Shown: positions 62,212 to 64,000 of the stretch, piece by piece
How the letters are laid out: the number at the start of each line of letters is the position of its first letter
How positions within the stretch are numbered: position 1 is the first letter of the stretch
From: an uncultured Pelagibacteraceae bacterium
GTDB taxonomy: Bacteria > Pseudomonadota > Alphaproteobacteria > Pelagibacterales > Pelagibacteraceae
DNA length: 64,000 nt
Assembly (NCBI GenBank): GCA_902556905.1
Contig: CACDYK010000006.1
Location: 16,661 to 80,660 of the forward strand
Direction of reading: 5' to 3'
Notes under the pieces: model-generated
Databases searched by the model: none
What the model saw: only the letters and a program-made list of their open reading frames with translations
Told to the model about the DNA's origin: nothing
Made by a program: the position numbers and the translations under genes

Positions 62212-63033
62212 ATGACAGATAAAAAGCCAGAACTAAGTGACGCAATGAAAAAAAAACTAGAACCAAGAAAATTCATTAAAAATCCTATTTTAGGTACAAA
62301 ATATACTATAGCAATTTCAAGTGCCAAGGGTGGAGTTGGTAAATCTACATTTGCAACGAATCTGGCCTTAGCCTTAAAACAAGTTGGTTGTAAAGTTGGA
62401 TTGCTTGATGCCGATATTTATGGACCGTCTATCCCAAAGATGTTTGATATTAATGAAAAACCAAAAAGTGATGGTCAAAAATTAGATCCAATAAAAAAGT
62501 ATGATATTCAATGTATGTCCATCGGTTTTTTAGCAGATCAACAAACTCCAATGATTTGGCGTGGTCCTATGGTAACAAGTGCTATTAAAACTTTTACTCA
62601 GAAAGTTAACTGGAAAGATTTGGATTTCATTATTGTCGATATGCCACCAGGGACTGGGGACACTCAATTAACTTTCTCACAAGAAATTAAAATGGATGGA
62701 GCAATAATTGTCTCAACTCCTCAAGAAGTTGCTCTACTTGATGTTAAAAGAGGTATTAAAATGTTTGATAAACTAGGAGTAAAAATTTTAGGATTGGTGG
62801 ACAACATGAGTTATTTCACTGGAGATGATGGCAAGAAATATAAAATTTTTGGTGAAGGTGGTGTTAAAAAAACAGCAGAAGAATTTAAAAAAGAATTTCT
62901 AGGCGAAATTCCAATTAATCCTGAAGTTGGAAAATGTGGTGACGAAGGAAAACCAATAGTTGAGTCAAACCCAGACCATGAGATTTCAAAAATATATTTA
63001 AAATTTGCAGAACAAATAAAATCAAGTTTCTAA
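62212..63033 (+). CDS. mrp: Mrp/ApbC/NBP35-family Fe-S cluster carrier ATPase
   Basis: IAISSAKGGVGKSTFATNLALALKQVGCKVGLLDADIYGPSIPKMF, IVDMPPGTGDTQLT. Confidence 0.95.
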   Translation: MTDKKPELSDAMKKKLEPRKFIKNPILGTKYTIAISSAKGGVGKSTFATNLALALKQVGCKVGLLDADIYGPSIPKMFDINEKPKSDGQKLDPIKKYDIQCMSIGFLADQQTPMIWRGPMVTSAIKTFTQKVNWKDLDFIIVDMPPGTGDTQLTFSQEIKMDGAIIVSTPQEVALLDVKRGIKMFDKLGVKILGLVDNMSYFTGDDGKKYKIFGEGGVKKTAEEFKKEFLGEIPINPEVGKCGDEGKPIVESNPDHEISKIYLKFAEQIKSSF

Positions 63034-63041
63034 AAGATTAA

Positions 63042-64000
63042 TTAATTTTTTTTTAAATAGTTATTAATTATTTCTGCTCTTAACTCGTTAGCTTTTCTGT
63101 TTGGATGTAATTCAACTCTTTTATCTATAACATAATTTTCTCTATAAAATTCACTATCAAAACCTAAAGACAAATCTAAAAGTTGAACATCATTTTCTAA
63201 AAAAATATTGATAACATCTTGTTTGGAGTATTTGTATTTTTTAAATAATTTATCATCATAAATATACCCTAAAATAAATTCCTGATTATTTTTTTTAGCT
63301 ATTTTATTAATTTCTAAAATCACTGATATGTACTTCCTTAAATCTTTTGAAACAAATTTTTGTTCAAAAGTATTTATAATAATTAATATTTTATTAAATA
63401 ATTTTGTATTTTTGAATTGGTATTTAAAATAACTTAAAAATGGATTTTTTTTATAATCATCTTTAATTTTATTTTCTTTCTGTGTTAAGAAATTCCTACA
63501 ATCACTTTGAATATTAAATTTCAACTCATCTATTAAAATAACATTTTTTTTTACACCTAGACCTCCAGGTTCACAACGGATTCTGTTAATGTGATAATTT
63601 GATGTAATAAATAAAAATTTATTAGTATCGTTATGTTCAGCTAAATTATAAACTTCTAGAGCCCCCCAACCTAGCATTGAAATATTATTGGCATGATATT
63701 TATTTGATTTACTTGTAAATAAGTATGTCAAAGTATCTGAAGAATTAAGCCCATGACCAAAAGTGAAGGAACCTCCATAAAAATTGATTTTTTCTTTTGA
63801 TTTAATTTCACTTAATTCATAAGTGAATTCTCTTAAATTTTTATTGTTTATCGAATAATTCACATCAAAAATAACTTTATCATTTGCTTCAAGTTTGTGA
63901 TTTACAATCCCTTGTCTAAAATATAATTGATTGTTTTTGTCAATAGTATTTTTTTGAGGATTAAAACTAGCGCTGGTATTTATCTTTTCCCTAGATTTTA
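63042..64000 (-). CDS. uncharacterised protein with SGNH/GDSL-like features (5' end beyond window)
   Basis: NFYGGSFTFGHGLNSSDT and terminal HPNRKANELRAEII resemble SGNH blocks. The frame stays open upstream of the listed GTG start to base 64000 (...QLYFRQGIVNHKLEANDKVIFDVNYS), so the listed start is probably internal. Confidence 0.65.
   Translation of the reverse strand, partial: KSREKINTSASFNPQKNTIDKNNQLYFRQGIVNHKLEANDKVIFDVNYSINNKNLREFTYELSEIKSKEKINFYGGSFTFGHGLNSSDTLTYLFTSKSNKYHANNISMLGWGALEVYNLAEHNDTNKFLFITSNYHINRIRCEPGGLGVKKNVILIDELKFNIQSDCRNFLTQKENKIKDDYKKNPFLSYFKYQFKNTKLFNKILIIINTFEQKFVSKDLRKYISVILEINKIAKKNNQEFILGYIYDDKLFKKYKYSKQDVINIFLENDVQLLDLSLGFDSEFYRENYVIDKRVELHPNRKANELRAEIINNYLKKN

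Noticed and set aside
62049-62327. 92-aa minus ORF across the hflK start and the mrp gene
   Set aside because: Overlaps two strongly supported genes in alternative frame; the 62161-62211 gap is better explained as a divergent promoter.

Overview
This 64 kb window is AT-rich, gene-dense bacterial DNA. Gene content, very short spacers and sequence style point to a streamlined marine alphaproteobacterium, most likely Pelagibacterales (SAR11); this is inferred without a database search. The most notable locus is at the left end. A divergent proteorhodopsin-family gene (helix-C motif D-T-T instead of D-T-E, helix-F W->F and P->H, retinal Lys retained, no signal peptide) is followed 13 nt later by a 658-aa flotillin/SPFH protein with an internally duplicated coiled-coil stalk. 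Two further co-directional genes follow: a possible SCP2-like protein and an alpha/beta hydrolase truncated by the window edge. This matches what I recall as 'flotillin-associated rhodopsins' (FArhodopsins), a recently described, functionally unresolved rhodopsin paralog. Other accessory content: a TauD-type dioxygenase plus PhnZ/TmpB-like HD oxygenase pair beside a betainyl-CoA-thioesterase-like and a choline-dehydrogenase-like gene (candidate organophosphonate/quaternary amine module); an uncharacterised LLM/TPP-enzyme/AA_synth/hydrolase/ALDH catabolic cluster; two Liv-type ABC systems flanking azlCD, a glutarate hydroxylase (GlaH/CsiD) homolog and a ProC-like gene, with one livH broken by a single-base homopolymer frameshift; and a stand-alone inverse-autotransporter barrel with a secreted partner. 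The right half is mostly conserved core: rodA-mrdA-mreDCB, leuA, dpp-like transporter, ilvC/H/I, miaA, degP, hflCK, mrp. I saw no rRNA, tRNA, CRISPR array, transposase or prophage.
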